Assembly: GCF_022549355.1 (NCBI RefSeq)
Contig: NZ_JAKZGL010000001.1
Span: forward strand, 310,001-374,000
Reading direction: 5' to 3'
Source of the DNA: Acinetobacter sp. NIPH 2699
GTDB lineage: Bacteria; Pseudomonadota; Gammaproteobacteria; Pseudomonadales; Moraxellaceae
DNA length: 64,000 nucleotides
Shown here in pieces: positions 46,886-55,285 of this stretch (positions are counted from its first letter, which is position 1; the number at the start of each line of letters is the position of its first letter). The notes under the pieces were generated by a model. That model had not been told where the DNA came from. It saw nothing but the letters and a program-made list of their open reading frames with translations, and made no database searches. The translations under genes were made by a program, and so were the position numbers.

Positions 46886-47343
46886 TTATCTTGATTCCAA
46901 ATTAACGAGATGAATGATATTTTCCTGATGAGACAACAAAGCAAGTTTTTGCAAAACATCAGGCTTTAGATCTGCAATTTTTGTTTTTGCCATCCATGAG
47001 ACAACCTGAGCCCCCCCTCACCGTCTAAATAAGATGCTTTAGTTTGAATCCGACCTTTATAAATATATAAGAACTCATGAAATTGTTCTTGAGACACAAC
47101 ATCGCAAAAGAAATTTTCAACAATTGCAAATAGTACAGGCGAAATAAAATCTTCACCCGTTTCCTCTAATACTTCACGCTGAATGCCTTCAAATGTTGTT
47201 TCTGCAAATTTTAATCGCCCACCAACCAAAGAAATTGTTCCATCGGGAAATGTCGACACTAAAATTTTATCTTCGTGTTCTATCCAAGCAGCCACGCGAA
47301 TATTAAGCTTTCCCTCAGCTATTTCTAATGTTAAGTCTTTCAC
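46886..47343 (-). pseudogene. NUDIX hydrolase gene interrupted by a frameshift in a G7 tract
   Basis: The frame from 47343 (MKDLTLEIAEGKLNIRV) contains an intact Nudix box, GRLKFAETTFEGIQREVLEETG (shown here as G-x5-E-x7-REVLEE-x-G; about residues 43-64), then ends early at 46966 with unrelated residues. At a run of seven G on the coding strand (C7 at 47011-47017), adding one G or removing two restores a frame. That frame reads SWMAKTKIADLKPD and continues to a stop at 46886-46888, giving about 152 residues. Either the gene is broken, it is phase-variable, or the tract was miscounted in sequencing. NUDIX enzymes cleave nucleoside diphosphate derivatives; the substrate is unknown. Confidence 0.75.
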
Positions 47344-47431
47344 GACATACTCAATAATTTATTTAAGCTCTCTATTTTATTATATTTTTCTCATTGCCAT
47401 TAAAACCCTCATATCTTTTATCGGGATAAGA

Positions 47432-48052
47432 CTAAGCGTTAATAGCACTCTTTAAATTATTTTTTGCACTTTGCTCAAAATACTTTTGAAAATATTCAGT
47501 TTGATAAAGCGGTTCTGCCTGATAAAAATACGCTAAAACTTCTTTTCTTTTAATTGAGTAGATCTCAGGATCAACCCAAGCATATTCCTGCTGAATCTGC
47601 TGTTCGTATTCCTCGAAACGCTCTGGTGAAGCAGCCAAAATCGCCAAATCAATATCCAGTAAAAATTGCAAATCTAGCTCATTCGTCGCTTCATGCTTTT
47701 GCGTCGCAATAATCCATCGTTTTATCTTCTGAACATCATCTGCTGATAAATCGTGAGCTACATATTGATCAAATAGCTCTGCGCTTTTCAACTCGTTATC
47801 TTTCGCCTGTGGATCATAGACTACATCATGAAACCAGAGTGCCAAAGCAACCGCATACGCATCATTTAAATCAGCTCGAATAGATTCAAATAAAACCAAA
47901 CATTCATACAAATGCTGAAGCGTATGATAAGCCCGCTGCTTTTCATTATAAGCAGCAATCAGCTTATTAAAAATTTTCTGTGGTTCAGAAAAATGGTAAT
48001 GCTGATGTAACTCAAACCATGAGTGCTCTAATTTCGGTAAATATTGCTGCAT
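47432..48052 (-). CDS. HD-domain protein, predicted metal-dependent phosphohydrolase
   Basis: From the ATG at 48052 the protein has 206 residues. An HxxxH..HD-type metal site is suggested by AYHTLQHLYECL (about residues 42-53) and ALWFHDVVYDP with the His-Asp pair (about 71-81), with a later Asp in LLDIDLAIL (about 130). HD proteins hydrolyse nucleotide or phosphoester substrates. The layout matches the predicted HD phosphohydrolase group of about 200 residues. It ends a short minus-strand series with an 87-residue protein and yaaA. The substrate is unknown. Confidence 0.85.
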   Translation of the reverse strand: MQQYLPKLEHSWFELHQHYHFSEPQKIFNKLIAAYNEKQRAYHTLQHLYECLVLFESIRADLNDAYAVALALWFHDVVYDPQAKDNELKSAELFDQYVAHDLSADDVQKIKRWIIATQKHEATNELDLQFLLDIDLAILAASPERFEEYEQQIQQEYAWVDPEIYSIKRKEVLAYFYQAEPLYQTEYFQKYFEQSAKNNLKSAINA

Positions 48053-48061
48053 AGTCAATCA

Positions 48062-48325
48062 TCACTGAATTTCTTGATTCAACCACTTGGCTAATGATTC
48101 TGCATCTTTACGCTCAAGAAAGAGTTGGTATAAAGTACAGGAACCAAACTCATGTTTAAGTTCCTGTTGGCGAACAGGATGATTGCCAAAACGAAAGCGC
48201 CTTGTACCATCTGTATCTAAAGGCAACGCATAAACCCCATAACTACGAGGTTCGGTCAAATGCCCTTTTATACAAACTTGATCAGATGAAATCGCATGTT
48301 TCAATAAATATTCTTTGGTTAACAT
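48062..48325 (-). CDS. Small hypothetical protein
   Basis: The 87-residue protein (MLTKEYLLKHAISSDQVCIK) is hydrophilic and has no signal peptide. Its features include RRFRFGNHPVRQQELKHEF in the middle and a C-terminal helix. An AGGG precedes the ATG. It lies 9 bases upstream of the HD-domain gene and 21 bases downstream of yaaA, so the three are probably one transcript. I recognise no family and offer no function. Confidence 0.7.
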   Translation of the reverse strand: MLTKEYLLKHAISSDQVCIKGHLTEPRSYGVYALPLDTDGTRRFRFGNHPVRQQELKHEFGSCTLYQLFLERKDAESLAKWLNQEIQ

Positions 48326-48346
48326 CTCACCCTGCCTAATGCAAAC

Positions 48347-49129
48347 TTAAGATGCGTGTTGTTCATCCCGTTTAAATACAAGTTCTTTATTTGATGAACT
48401 TTCTGCATCAAAGTAATATCCTTCACTATTAAATGCTTTTAATTGTTCTGTTTGACTCAATTGGTTTTCAATCAAGTATCTCGCCATTAAGCCACGCGCT
48501 TTTTTCGCATAAAAACTAATGACTTTATATTTTCCATTTTTCTGATCCAAGAACACAGGCTTGATAATTTCTGCCTGAATGTTCTTTTCATTCACAGATT
48601 TATAATATTCGTCAGACGCTAAATTTACCAATACTTTCGCATCAATATTTGCTAAATCTTGGTTAATTTGATCGGTGATAATACTGCCCCAGAATTCATA
48701 TAGATTATGACCACGCACATTCTTTAATTTAGTACCCATTTCCAAACGGTACGGCATCATCAGATCCAATGGACGTAACAAACCATATAAACCAGACAAC
48801 ATACGTAAATGTTGCTGTGCAAAATTGATATCTTGATCATTTAAATGGTAGGCATCCAATCCTGTATAAACATCGCCCTTAAAAGCAAACAATGCTTGGC
48901 GTGCATTGGAAAAATCAAAATCTGCATTCCAATCACGGAAACGATCTACATTTAAGTTCGCAATTTTTTCGCTCACGGTCATCAACGATGCAATTTCACT
49001 CGCAGAAAGCTTTCGACAAACATCAATCAATTGTTGTGATTGCGCCAACAAACGGGGTTGGGTATGTGTATCTGTAGGAAGTGCAGTGGTGTAATCGAGT
49101 GTTTTAGCAGGAGAAATTAAAGCAAGCAT
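48347..49129 (-). CDS. yaaA: Peroxide stress protein YaaA (DUF328 family)
   Basis: The ATG at 49129 gives 260 residues beginning [15 protein letters not shown], the family signature. Other conserved stretches are [31 protein letters not shown] (about residues 73-87), [26 protein letters not shown] (in pieces, about 103-128) and [12 protein letters not shown]. YaaA is needed in Escherichia coli to limit free iron and DNA damage during peroxide stress. Length is right for the family. It heads a short operon with two small genes downstream. Confidence 0.93.
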   Translation of the reverse strand: MLALISPAKTLDYTTALPTDTHTQPRLLAQSQQLIDVCRKLSASEIASLMTVSEKIANLNVDRFRDWNADFDFSNARQALFAFKGDVYTGLDAYHLNDQDINFAQQHLRMLSGLYGLLRPLDLMMPYRLEMGTKLKNVRGHNLYEFWGSIITDQINQDLANIDAKVLVNLASDEYYKSVNEKNIQAEIIKPVFLDQKNGKYKVISFYAKKARGLMARYLIENQLSQTEQLKAFNSEGYYFDAESSSNKELVFKRDEQHAS

Positions 49130-49253
49130 AATCAATCAAAATAAATTTATCTTGGTGAAACTATAACAGTTGATAATTTTTAATGCCAATTCGTGTTTTC
49201 ATTCTTCATTATCGGTAAAATAGTGGATTCTTCCATTATCCATTGCGTATCTT

Positions 49254-49883
49254 ATGTCTGAGCAATTATTCATCCAAGGTCCTGTTGGTCAAATTGAAAT
49301 GTTTGTAGATCAGCCCAAAGGTGAAATCACAGGTTTTGCTGTTGTCTGCCATCCTCATCCTTTGCAAGGTGGTACACCTCATCACAAAGTTCCTGTTTTA
49401 CTGGCTCAGATTTTCAATGAAATGGGTTGTGTCGTTTACCGCCCGAGCTTTCGTGGTTTAGCGGGCAGCGACGGCACACATGACCAAGGGCATGGTGAAA
49501 CTGATGACATTATGGCTGTGATTGAATATGCACGTGAAAAGCATGCAGGCTTAACTTTCTATGCAGGTGGTTTTAGTTTCGGTTCTCATGTGCTCGCAAA
49601 ATGTCAGGCACAACTCAGCAATGAGCTACGTCCAAAGCAATTAGTGTTATGTGGCTTGCCAACAGGTTCAGTGGTTGACTTACGTCATTACAAAACCCCT
49701 GCAATTGATGGTGATATTTTATTTGTGCATGGCGAACAAGATGATATTACCCTGCTCTCGGACATGATCGCTTGGGCAAAACCGCAAAAACACCCGATTA
49801 CCATTATGCCCGGCGCGAATCACTTCTTTACAGGTTATCTAAAACAATTAAGACAAGTGATCGCTCGCTTTCTAAAATTGTAG
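49254..49883 (+). CDS. Alpha/beta hydrolase, small CHPHP-type
   Basis: The 209-residue protein has the small alpha/beta hydrolase layout with VVCHPHPLQGGTPHHKV (about residues 29-45) forming the oxyanion region. PSFRGLAGSDG follows, then the nucleophile elbow GGFSFGSHV (about 104-112), VHGEQDDI with an acid (about 160) and GANHFF with the His (about 183). The HPHP motif is typical of a widespread group of uncharacterised serine hydrolases. It is divergent from yaaA. The substrate is unknown. Confidence 0.86.
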   Translation: MSEQLFIQGPVGQIEMFVDQPKGEITGFAVVCHPHPLQGGTPHHKVPVLLAQIFNEMGCVVYRPSFRGLAGSDGTHDQGHGETDDIMAVIEYAREKHAGLTFYAGGFSFGSHVLAKCQAQLSNELRPKQLVLCGLPTGSVVDLRHYKTPAIDGDILFVHGEQDDITLLSDMIAWAKPQKHPITIMPGANHFFTGYLKQLRQVIARFLKL

Positions 49884-49973
49884 GCTTAACAACAAATTAT
49901 TAAGAAAAATATACTTCTTTTGAATCCGATGTCTGTTATATCAGTACAGATGAATAGGCATTAGGGTTCTGTA

Positions 49974-51044
49974 ATGAAGTTAAATAAAAAACAGGGACTA
50001 TTTTTAAAACACACCATTGAATATTGGCAGCAACAAGGAACGATTACACCTGAGGTTGCCAATGATTTAAATAATAGCTTCTCGATTCGATCTTTTGATT
50101 GGGAACGACTGGCAAAATATTCATTTTGGATTTCGATGATTTGTGCTGTCATTGCGATAGCGGCGATCACTCTAGATGAATGGTTAATGGCAATTCTTGA
50201 GCAATTATTTTTAAGTTCAAAGATTATCCCATGCCTTATCTTTGCTGCTGTTGCTGCAGCATTCTACGCTTTTGCTTATCATCGACGTAAGACTAAACCC
50301 TTGCATCAGTTTAGTAATGAAGCCATTATTTTTGCTGGTGTGCTTTCCACAGCAGCTTCCGTGGCTTATTTTGGACAAGCCATTGATACAGGTAGTGGAC
50401 ATTTCTCTTTATTATTTTTGCTCTCAACTGCCATTTATGCGGCTCTTGCCTTTTGGTTTCCGTCCAAACTGATCTGGGTCTTTTCACTACTTTCCCTTGG
50501 TTCATGGTTTGGCACTGAAACAGGCTATATGTCCGGCTGGGGTGCGTATTATTTAGGAATGAACTACCCTTTACGCTTTGTGTTGTTTGGTGGTGTCTTA
50601 ATCGGACTCAGCCTGCTCTTTAAACATCACATCCGTTTCACAGATTTTGCACATTCAACCTATGTGATGGGTCTGCTATATCTGTTTATTGCCTTATGGA
50701 TTCTATCAATCTTTGGTAATTATGGCGATTTGTATAGCTGGTACAACGTTAAGCAATATGAACTTTTGCATTGGGGTATTCTATTTGGCTTTATTGCCCT
50801 CATTGCGATCGTTTATGGTTTAAAACATGACGATGCCACTTCACGTGGTTTTGGTATTACCTTCTTGTTTATCAACCTTTATACCAAATATTTCGAGTTC
50901 TTTTGGGGTGGTATGCATAAAGCGATCTTCTTTATTTTGCTGGCTGTGTCTTTCTGGTGGATTGGTCGACATGCAGAGAAACTTTGGAACTTAGAGTTTC
51001 TGCCAGCTCAATCCCAAATGAAAAAAGATCATCCAGTTGAATGA
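49974..51044 (+). CDS. DUF2157-family membrane protein
   Basis: The 356-residue protein has a cytoplasmic N-terminal stretch (about residues 1-45, FLKHTIEYWQQQGTITPEVANDL), as in DUF2157 proteins. About nine to ten membrane segments follow and a charged C-terminus ends LPAQSQMKKDHPVE. The AGGG site 7 bases before the ATG supports the start. No catalytic motif is evident and the family has no known function. Its stop codon directly abuts the stop codon of convergent rtcR with no intergenic base. Confidence 0.82.
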   Translation: MKLNKKQGLFLKHTIEYWQQQGTITPEVANDLNNSFSIRSFDWERLAKYSFWISMICAVIAIAAITLDEWLMAILEQLFLSSKIIPCLIFAAVAAAFYAFAYHRRKTKPLHQFSNEAIIFAGVLSTAASVAYFGQAIDTGSGHFSLLFLLSTAIYAALAFWFPSKLIWVFSLLSLGSWFGTETGYMSGWGAYYLGMNYPLRFVLFGGVLIGLSLLFKHHIRFTDFAHSTYVMGLLYLFIALWILSIFGNYGDLYSWYNVKQYELLHWGILFGFIALIAIVYGLKHDDATSRGFGITFLFINLYTKYFEFFWGGMHKAIFFILLAVSFWWIGRHAEKLWNLEFLPAQSQMKKDHPVE

Positions 51045-52646
51045 TTACTGAAAATTACCCCAACTTAAGCCAAACCGAGCCAAATACTTTTTGACTCGGT
51101 CGCTGTCATTGGTGGTATTGCGCTGCTGGCGTGAAGCAGCAAATAGCTGGCGTCCAGCATCAGCCATCGACTTGGCATTTTCACAGACTTGAAGTACACC
51201 ACGCAGTTGAATCTGATCAAACTCATCAATTTCGCTCAACTGCGTTTGATCTAAATATTTGAGGAGAATATCCACGTCTTTAGATTGGTTTTGTATGGTT
51301 CTAATCGACCACAACTGCTTTAAACGCTGAATCTCCTTTTCCACCGTTTCTGAACGGATCAGCTCGCCACTAGATAATGTCGCTAACCGCGTCACACTTG
51401 CGGTTAAATCACGGAAATTCCCCTGCCATGATGCTTCTCGAGACTTGGCAAATTTCAAATACACATCGAGTGCATCACGCTGAAAACGCAATTGCCGTTG
51501 GTGATTTGTCGCAAAGCGTTGCAATTCAAACTCAACATTTGGGGCAATATCTTCGATTCGATCTTTAAGATTCGGCAAAAAGAAAGTCCATATATTCAGC
51601 CGCGCCCATAAATCCTCACGAAAACTCCCCGCTTGGACTTCGACTCTTAGATCTTTATTTGTCCCTACAATCAATTGAAAATCTGCCTGAACTTCCTTAT
51701 CACTCCCAACAGGAAAAAAAGATTTGTCCTCAAGTGCCTTGAGCAACATCGCTTGCTCATCTAACCCAAGTTCGCCAATTTCATCCAAAAACAGAATACC
51801 CTGATCTGCACTTTTTAATAAACCTGTCCGTGAAGCCGCTGCACCTGTAAATGCGCCTTTGATATGTCCAAATAAACTAGACATAGCACTATCACCACGT
51901 AGCGTCGCACAGTTCACATCAATAAAGCGGCCACTCAAATGAAACTTGTCTTTCTTTAATTTAAAGATTTGTTTAGCTAAATGCGATTTTCCAACACCCG
52001 TTGCTCCCATAATCAGAATCGGCGCACAAGACCGGGTTGCTACCAGCTCAACCTCGGTGATCAGCTGATTAAATTCGTGGTTATAGGTTGAAATATTGGC
52101 TTTAAGCTGTTGCCAGTTTTGTTGTTGCTCATCTTCAAAGCGTTGCTTTAAAACATCATATCGAGACAAGTCCAGATCAATGATGCGATATTCACCTTCT
52201 GAGGTTTTCAATTGATTTGGCGCACTTTGAATCAATTTGGCAGGTAAATAATTGGCATCGACCAAAAGATACCAACAGATTTGAGCAACATGTGTGCCTG
52301 TGGTGATATGCAAAAGATAGTTATTGTTTTCAGTATCAAAAGTATAGCTTTTTACAAAGTCATATAGTACCCCATAAACCTCAGCAAAATCCCAAGGATC
52401 ACGAATACTCACTCGATGACCCGACACTGTAGTCGATGGCGATACATCCTGAGCATCTTCAGCAATAAATTTGACTAAATTATGGTGTTTCCGATCATGC
52501 AATAGGACTAGCTCATCCACAATAAGGTCTTCATGCATCAAAAGGCTTAAGGTTGGACGCCAACGCTGCCATCGATCTGGACGCTTTCCTTGATCTAAGG
52601 TAGAACCGACAAAGCCAATCACGACGGTTTTTTTTGCATTCACCAT
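51045..52646 (-). CDS. rtcR: Sigma-54-dependent transcriptional activator RtcR
   Basis: The 533-residue regulator has an N-terminal CARF-type sensor (about residues 1-185; VIGFVGSTLDQG, HITTGTHVAQI). The AAA+ domain has Walker A GATGVGKSHLAKQ (about 215), the sigma-54 contact loop GAFTGA (about 264) and Walker B ILFLDEIGELG. A C-terminal DNA-binding domain follows. In Escherichia coli RtcR senses RNA ends such as 2',3'-cyclic phosphate fragments and switches on rtcBA with sigma-54. Here it is divergent from rtcB, whose promoter has the matching -24/-12 form. The gene is intact. Confidence 0.95.
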   Translation of the reverse strand: MVNAKKTVVIGFVGSTLDQGKRPDRWQRWRPTLSLLMHEDLIVDELVLLHDRKHHNLVKFIAEDAQDVSPSTTVSGHRVSIRDPWDFAEVYGVLYDFVKSYTFDTENNNYLLHITTGTHVAQICWYLLVDANYLPAKLIQSAPNQLKTSEGEYRIIDLDLSRYDVLKQRFEDEQQQNWQQLKANISTYNHEFNQLITEVELVATRSCAPILIMGATGVGKSHLAKQIFKLKKDKFHLSGRFIDVNCATLRGDSAMSSLFGHIKGAFTGAAASRTGLLKSADQGILFLDEIGELGLDEQAMLLKALEDKSFFPVGSDKEVQADFQLIVGTNKDLRVEVQAGSFREDLWARLNIWTFFLPNLKDRIEDIAPNVEFELQRFATNHQRQLRFQRDALDVYLKFAKSREASWQGNFRDLTASVTRLATLSSGELIRSETVEKEIQRLKQLWSIRTIQNQSKDVDILLKYLDQTQLSEIDEFDQIQLRGVLQVCENAKSMADAGRQLFAASRQQRNTTNDSDRVKKYLARFGLSWGNFQ

Positions 52647-52667
52647 AATTTCTATAATATTTTATAT

Positions 52668-52871
52668 ATGTCTATCATATACAATACGCAATTTGATGAA
52701 AAATTCCAACAATATGCTTCATTTTACTTTTTTAGGCACATCTTCAGGTGTACCTACACTAACAAAGAAGTTGAAACTTTCTATACAGGAAATTTCTACT
52801 TAGCCCATGATTTCGATCAATTTAGCTTAGATGAAACAGGTCGACTTTCAAAGATCGACAAATCCTTGTAG
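52668..52871 (+). CDS. Possible 67-residue protein between rtcR and rtcB
   Basis: An open frame encodes 67 residues rich in Phe and Tyr (QQYASFYFFRHIF, FYTGNFYLAHDFDQ). It starts 21 bases from the divergent rtcR start, has no ribosome binding site, and leaves no space for separate promoters. Charged residues are well distributed, which is why I list it. It may equally be a chance frame in the rtcR-rtcB control region. Confidence 0.22.
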   Translation: MSIIYNTQFDEKFQQYASFYFFRHIFRCTYTNKEVETFYTGNFYLAHDFDQFSLDETGRLSKIDKSL

Positions 52872-53057
52872 CTCCCTTGTTATGTAATCTATCCATAACA
52901 CTTAAGATAGATTACATATCTTTTAAGATATTTTTATATTCAGTTAGATATATATTTTTCAAAAAATTAACACCATGTACTCTTCATAAAAAATATTTAA
53001 AATTTTATTTATATTATTTATCAATATCTTAAAAAATTTTAAATTAGATTTTTAAAA
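52872..53057. other. AT-rich upstream region of the rtcB promoter
   Basis: Nearly pure A+T stretches precede the sigma-54 promoter. This is the expected place for RtcR upstream activating sites and an IHF-assisted bend. TAAGATAGATTACATATCTTA near 52908-52928 is an imperfect inverted repeat that could be an activator site; this is inference. Confidence 0.4.
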
Positions 53058-53058
53058 A

Positions 53059-53076
53059 TTGGCACACTCGCTGCAA
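53059..53076 (+). promoter_or_regulatory. Sigma-54 (-24/-12) promoter of rtcB
   Basis: TTGGCACACTCGCTGCAA at 53059-53076 has GG (53061-53062) and GC (53073-53074) separated by 10 bases and matches the TGGCAC-N5-TTGCA consensus except one base. Transcription should start about 12 bases after the GC, near 53086. The divergent RtcR activator supports the call. Confidence 0.92.
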
Positions 53077-53117
53077 TAGTATAAGCACACAGCATCATTG
53101 GGATCTTGTGAATATCA

Positions 53118-53144
53118 CCTGCCTGCAAACGCTTGGCAGGCAGG
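53118..53144 (+). promoter_or_regulatory. 9-bp GC-rich hairpin in the rtcB 5' leader
   Basis: CCTGCCTGC (53118-53126) and GCAGGCAGG (53136-53144) pair perfectly around a 9-base loop. The hairpin lies about 30 bases after the predicted transcription start and ends 5 bases before the AAAGGA ribosome binding site. It is conspicuously GC-rich for this region and has no T tract, so a role in translation or RNA processing is more likely than termination. Confidence 0.7.
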
Positions 53145-53163
53145 CTTTGAAAGGAAAATGAAA

Positions 53164-54432
53164 ATGTCTGTCGTTGAAAAAATCAATCAACAAGCTCAAT
53201 TTGAACAAGAACAGCAACAACGTGCTTATCAAGTTCTACAAAATGAAAAAAGTATGCCTGTGAAAATGTGGACCAATGGCGTACTTGTTGATGACAACTC
53301 AAAACAACAATTACTACAAACAGCACAAATGCCCTTTATTTATAAATGGATGGCCGTGATGCCAGATGTACACTTTGGCTTAGGTGCAACGATTGGAAGT
53401 GTAATTCCAACCAAAGGTGCGATTATCCCTGCTGCAGTAGGTGTCGATATTGGATGTGGAATGATGGCGACTCGTACCAACTTAACCGCGTCAGATTTAC
53501 CAGATAATTTACATGCTTTACGTACCGAACTTGAACGCTTGATTCCACATGGAATGACCAAACGTGGACGAGATCGTGGCTCTTGGGAAAATCCCCCTGA
53601 AATGGTGGATCAGGCTTGGGCTGATTTAGTTGCAGACTTTGAATTAATCTGTGCTAAACACCCTCGCCTAAAAAATACCAATAACCGAAAGCAGTTGGGA
53701 ACTTTAGGAACAGGAAATCACTTCGTAGAAATCTGTTTGGATGAACATGATCACGTTTGGATTATGTTGCACTCAGGTTCTCGTGGTGTAGGAAATGCCA
53801 TTGGTAATCATTTTATCGAGCTGGCACGTAAAGATATGCAAAAACATTTTATTAATTTACCGAATAAAGATTTAGCATATTTAGTCGAAGGAACTGAACA
53901 TTTTGATGATTACTGGTTTGCTGTGGGTTGGGCACAACGCTTTGCCATGAAAAACCGTGAAATCATGATGCAATCCGCCATTAAAGCTTTAGCAATGATT
54001 ATTCCAAAACCGTTCCAAGCACGTTTGGAAGCAGTAAACTGCCACCATAATTATGTGGAAAAGGAAGAGCATTACGGCGAAGAAGTGATGGTCACTCGTA
54101 AAGGCGCAGTTCGCGCACGCTTAGGAGAATATGGAATCATCCCCGGTTCAATGGGTGCCAAGTCTTTTATTGTCCGTGGGCTTGGAAATCAGGAATCTTT
54201 TTGCTCATGTTCGCATGGAGCAGGTCGTGTGATGAGCCGTGCCGAAGCAAAACGCCGATTCACTGTGGAGGATCAGATTGCGCAGACTGAAGGTGTGGAA
54301 TGCCGTAAAGATGCTGCTGTGATTGATGAAATTCCATCAGCTTATAAACCAATTGAAGATGTGATGAAAGCGCAACAAGATTTGGTTGAAGTAATTTATA
54401 CATTAAGACAAGTCGTTTGTGTTAAAGGGTAA
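53164..54432 (+). CDS. rtcB: RNA-splicing ligase RtcB
   Basis: I place the start at the ATG at 53164 (MSVVEKINQQAQ, 422 residues), 8 bases after AAAGGA; the open frame reaches back to 53098 through the leader hairpin. Metal ligands and active-site motifs are VGVDIGCGMMA (Asp and Cys, about residues 92-102), GTGNHFVEI (His, about 180), LHSGSRGVGN (His, about 200) and SCSHGAGRVMSR, whose His (about 350) is the GMP attachment site. RtcB joins 2',3'-cyclic phosphate or 3'-phosphate to 5'-OH RNA ends with GTP. It is first in the sigma-54-driven operon. Confidence 0.95.
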   Translation: MSVVEKINQQAQFEQEQQQRAYQVLQNEKSMPVKMWTNGVLVDDNSKQQLLQTAQMPFIYKWMAVMPDVHFGLGATIGSVIPTKGAIIPAAVGVDIGCGMMATRTNLTASDLPDNLHALRTELERLIPHGMTKRGRDRGSWENPPEMVDQAWADLVADFELICAKHPRLKNTNNRKQLGTLGTGNHFVEICLDEHDHVWIMLHSGSRGVGNAIGNHFIELARKDMQKHFINLPNKDLAYLVEGTEHFDDYWFAVGWAQRFAMKNREIMMQSAIKALAMIIPKPFQARLEAVNCHHNYVEKEEHYGEEVMVTRKGAVRARLGEYGIIPGSMGAKSFIVRGLGNQESFCSCSHGAGRVMSRAEAKRRFTVEDQIAQTEGVECRKDAAVIDEIPSAYKPIEDVMKAQQDLVEVIYTLRQVVCVKG

Positions 54433-54436
54433 AGTT

Positions 54437-54814
54437 ATGGAAAAACATTGTCTGAATACTCGTAAGATTAAAGCAAATGAAGAAATTGCTTTAATCTTGC
54501 CTGAGCAACCTTATTACATCATCTTGATTGTCAATACTAATCAGGTTTTACCTGAATGGCGCAATCAGCTTTGTGAACGGATTGTCCATTCAAAAATGTG
54601 TATTCAAGCAATGGTTACAGGACATGAGTGCTCTAATTGGGATGATATTTTAGATGAAACATATCTAGGCTTTCATAACTATCAACCACCAATTAATCAC
54701 TGCTTCATGACGACTTGGCATGAAAATGAAACTTTAGAAGATATTATTGAATGTGCAAAAGTTAGTATGCAATTGGAAGGTATTTCGAAATTAGTCATTG
54801 TACACATTGAATAG
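54437..54814 (+). CDS. Small protein of unknown function in the rtc operon (DUF7684-like)
   Basis: From the ATG at 54437, four bases after the rtcB stop, the protein has 125 residues. It is acidic and soluble with no signal peptide. Recognisable stretches are ILPEQPYYIILIVNT, ECSNWDDILDETYLGFHNYQPP and FMTTWHENETLEDIIECAKVS. The pattern resembles small proteins grouped as DUF7684, but I cannot verify that by search. The tight spacing to rtcB implies co-translation and a possible role in the RNA repair response. No enzymatic motif is evident. Confidence 0.75.
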   Translation: MEKHCLNTRKIKANEEIALILPEQPYYIILIVNTNQVLPEWRNQLCERIVHSKMCIQAMVTGHECSNWDDILDETYLGFHNYQPPINHCFMTTWHENETLEDIIECAKVSMQLEGISKLVIVHIE

Positions 54815-54826
54815 AAGGTAAATAAA

Positions 54827-55285
54827 ATGAAACTCGCAGAAGCACTTTTACTGCGAAGCGATCAACAAAAAAAGCTCGCTTCATTAAAACAACGGATCAA
54901 TGCCAATGTATTGGTACAAGATGGTGATGAACCTAGTGAAGATCCGAATGAACTGATCAAACAGGTATTTGCTTTAACCCAAGAAAGTAATCAGTTAATT
55001 TGTCGTATTCATTTGACCAATGCACAAGCAAAGCTGGAGGACGGCAAAATTCTGCTGTCATTATTAAGCTTACGTGATAGTTATGCTGAACAACATAAGA
55101 TTCTCGTTGATGCGATTGCCAATACCCATCGTGAACCTGATCGTTATAGCTCACGTGAGATCAAATGGAAGAAGATTATCCCTGTTTCTAGCTTGCAAAA
55201 ACAAGCCGATGATATCAGCGCGAAACTACGCGATTTAAATATCAAAATTCAAGCTGCAAATTGGCAGATTGATTTAGTTGAATAG
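54827..55285 (+). CDS. DIP1984-family protein in the rtc operon
   Basis: The 152-residue protein begins MKLAEALLLRSDQQKKLASLKQRI and contains VQDGDEPSEDPNEL (about residues 31-44) and HLTNAQAKLEDGK, which match the DIP1984 (DUF6847) family. Strong heptad-like Leu and charged patterns at both ends predict a long helical coiled coil, probably oligomeric. The family has no established biochemical function. It starts 12 bases after the upstream small gene, so it belongs to the rtcB transcript and is expected to be induced with RNA repair. Confidence 0.82.
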   Translation: MKLAEALLLRSDQQKKLASLKQRINANVLVQDGDEPSEDPNELIKQVFALTQESNQLICRIHLTNAQAKLEDGKILLSLLSLRDSYAEQHKILVDAIANTHREPDRYSSREIKWKKIIPVSSLQKQADDISAKLRDLNIKIQAANWQIDLVE

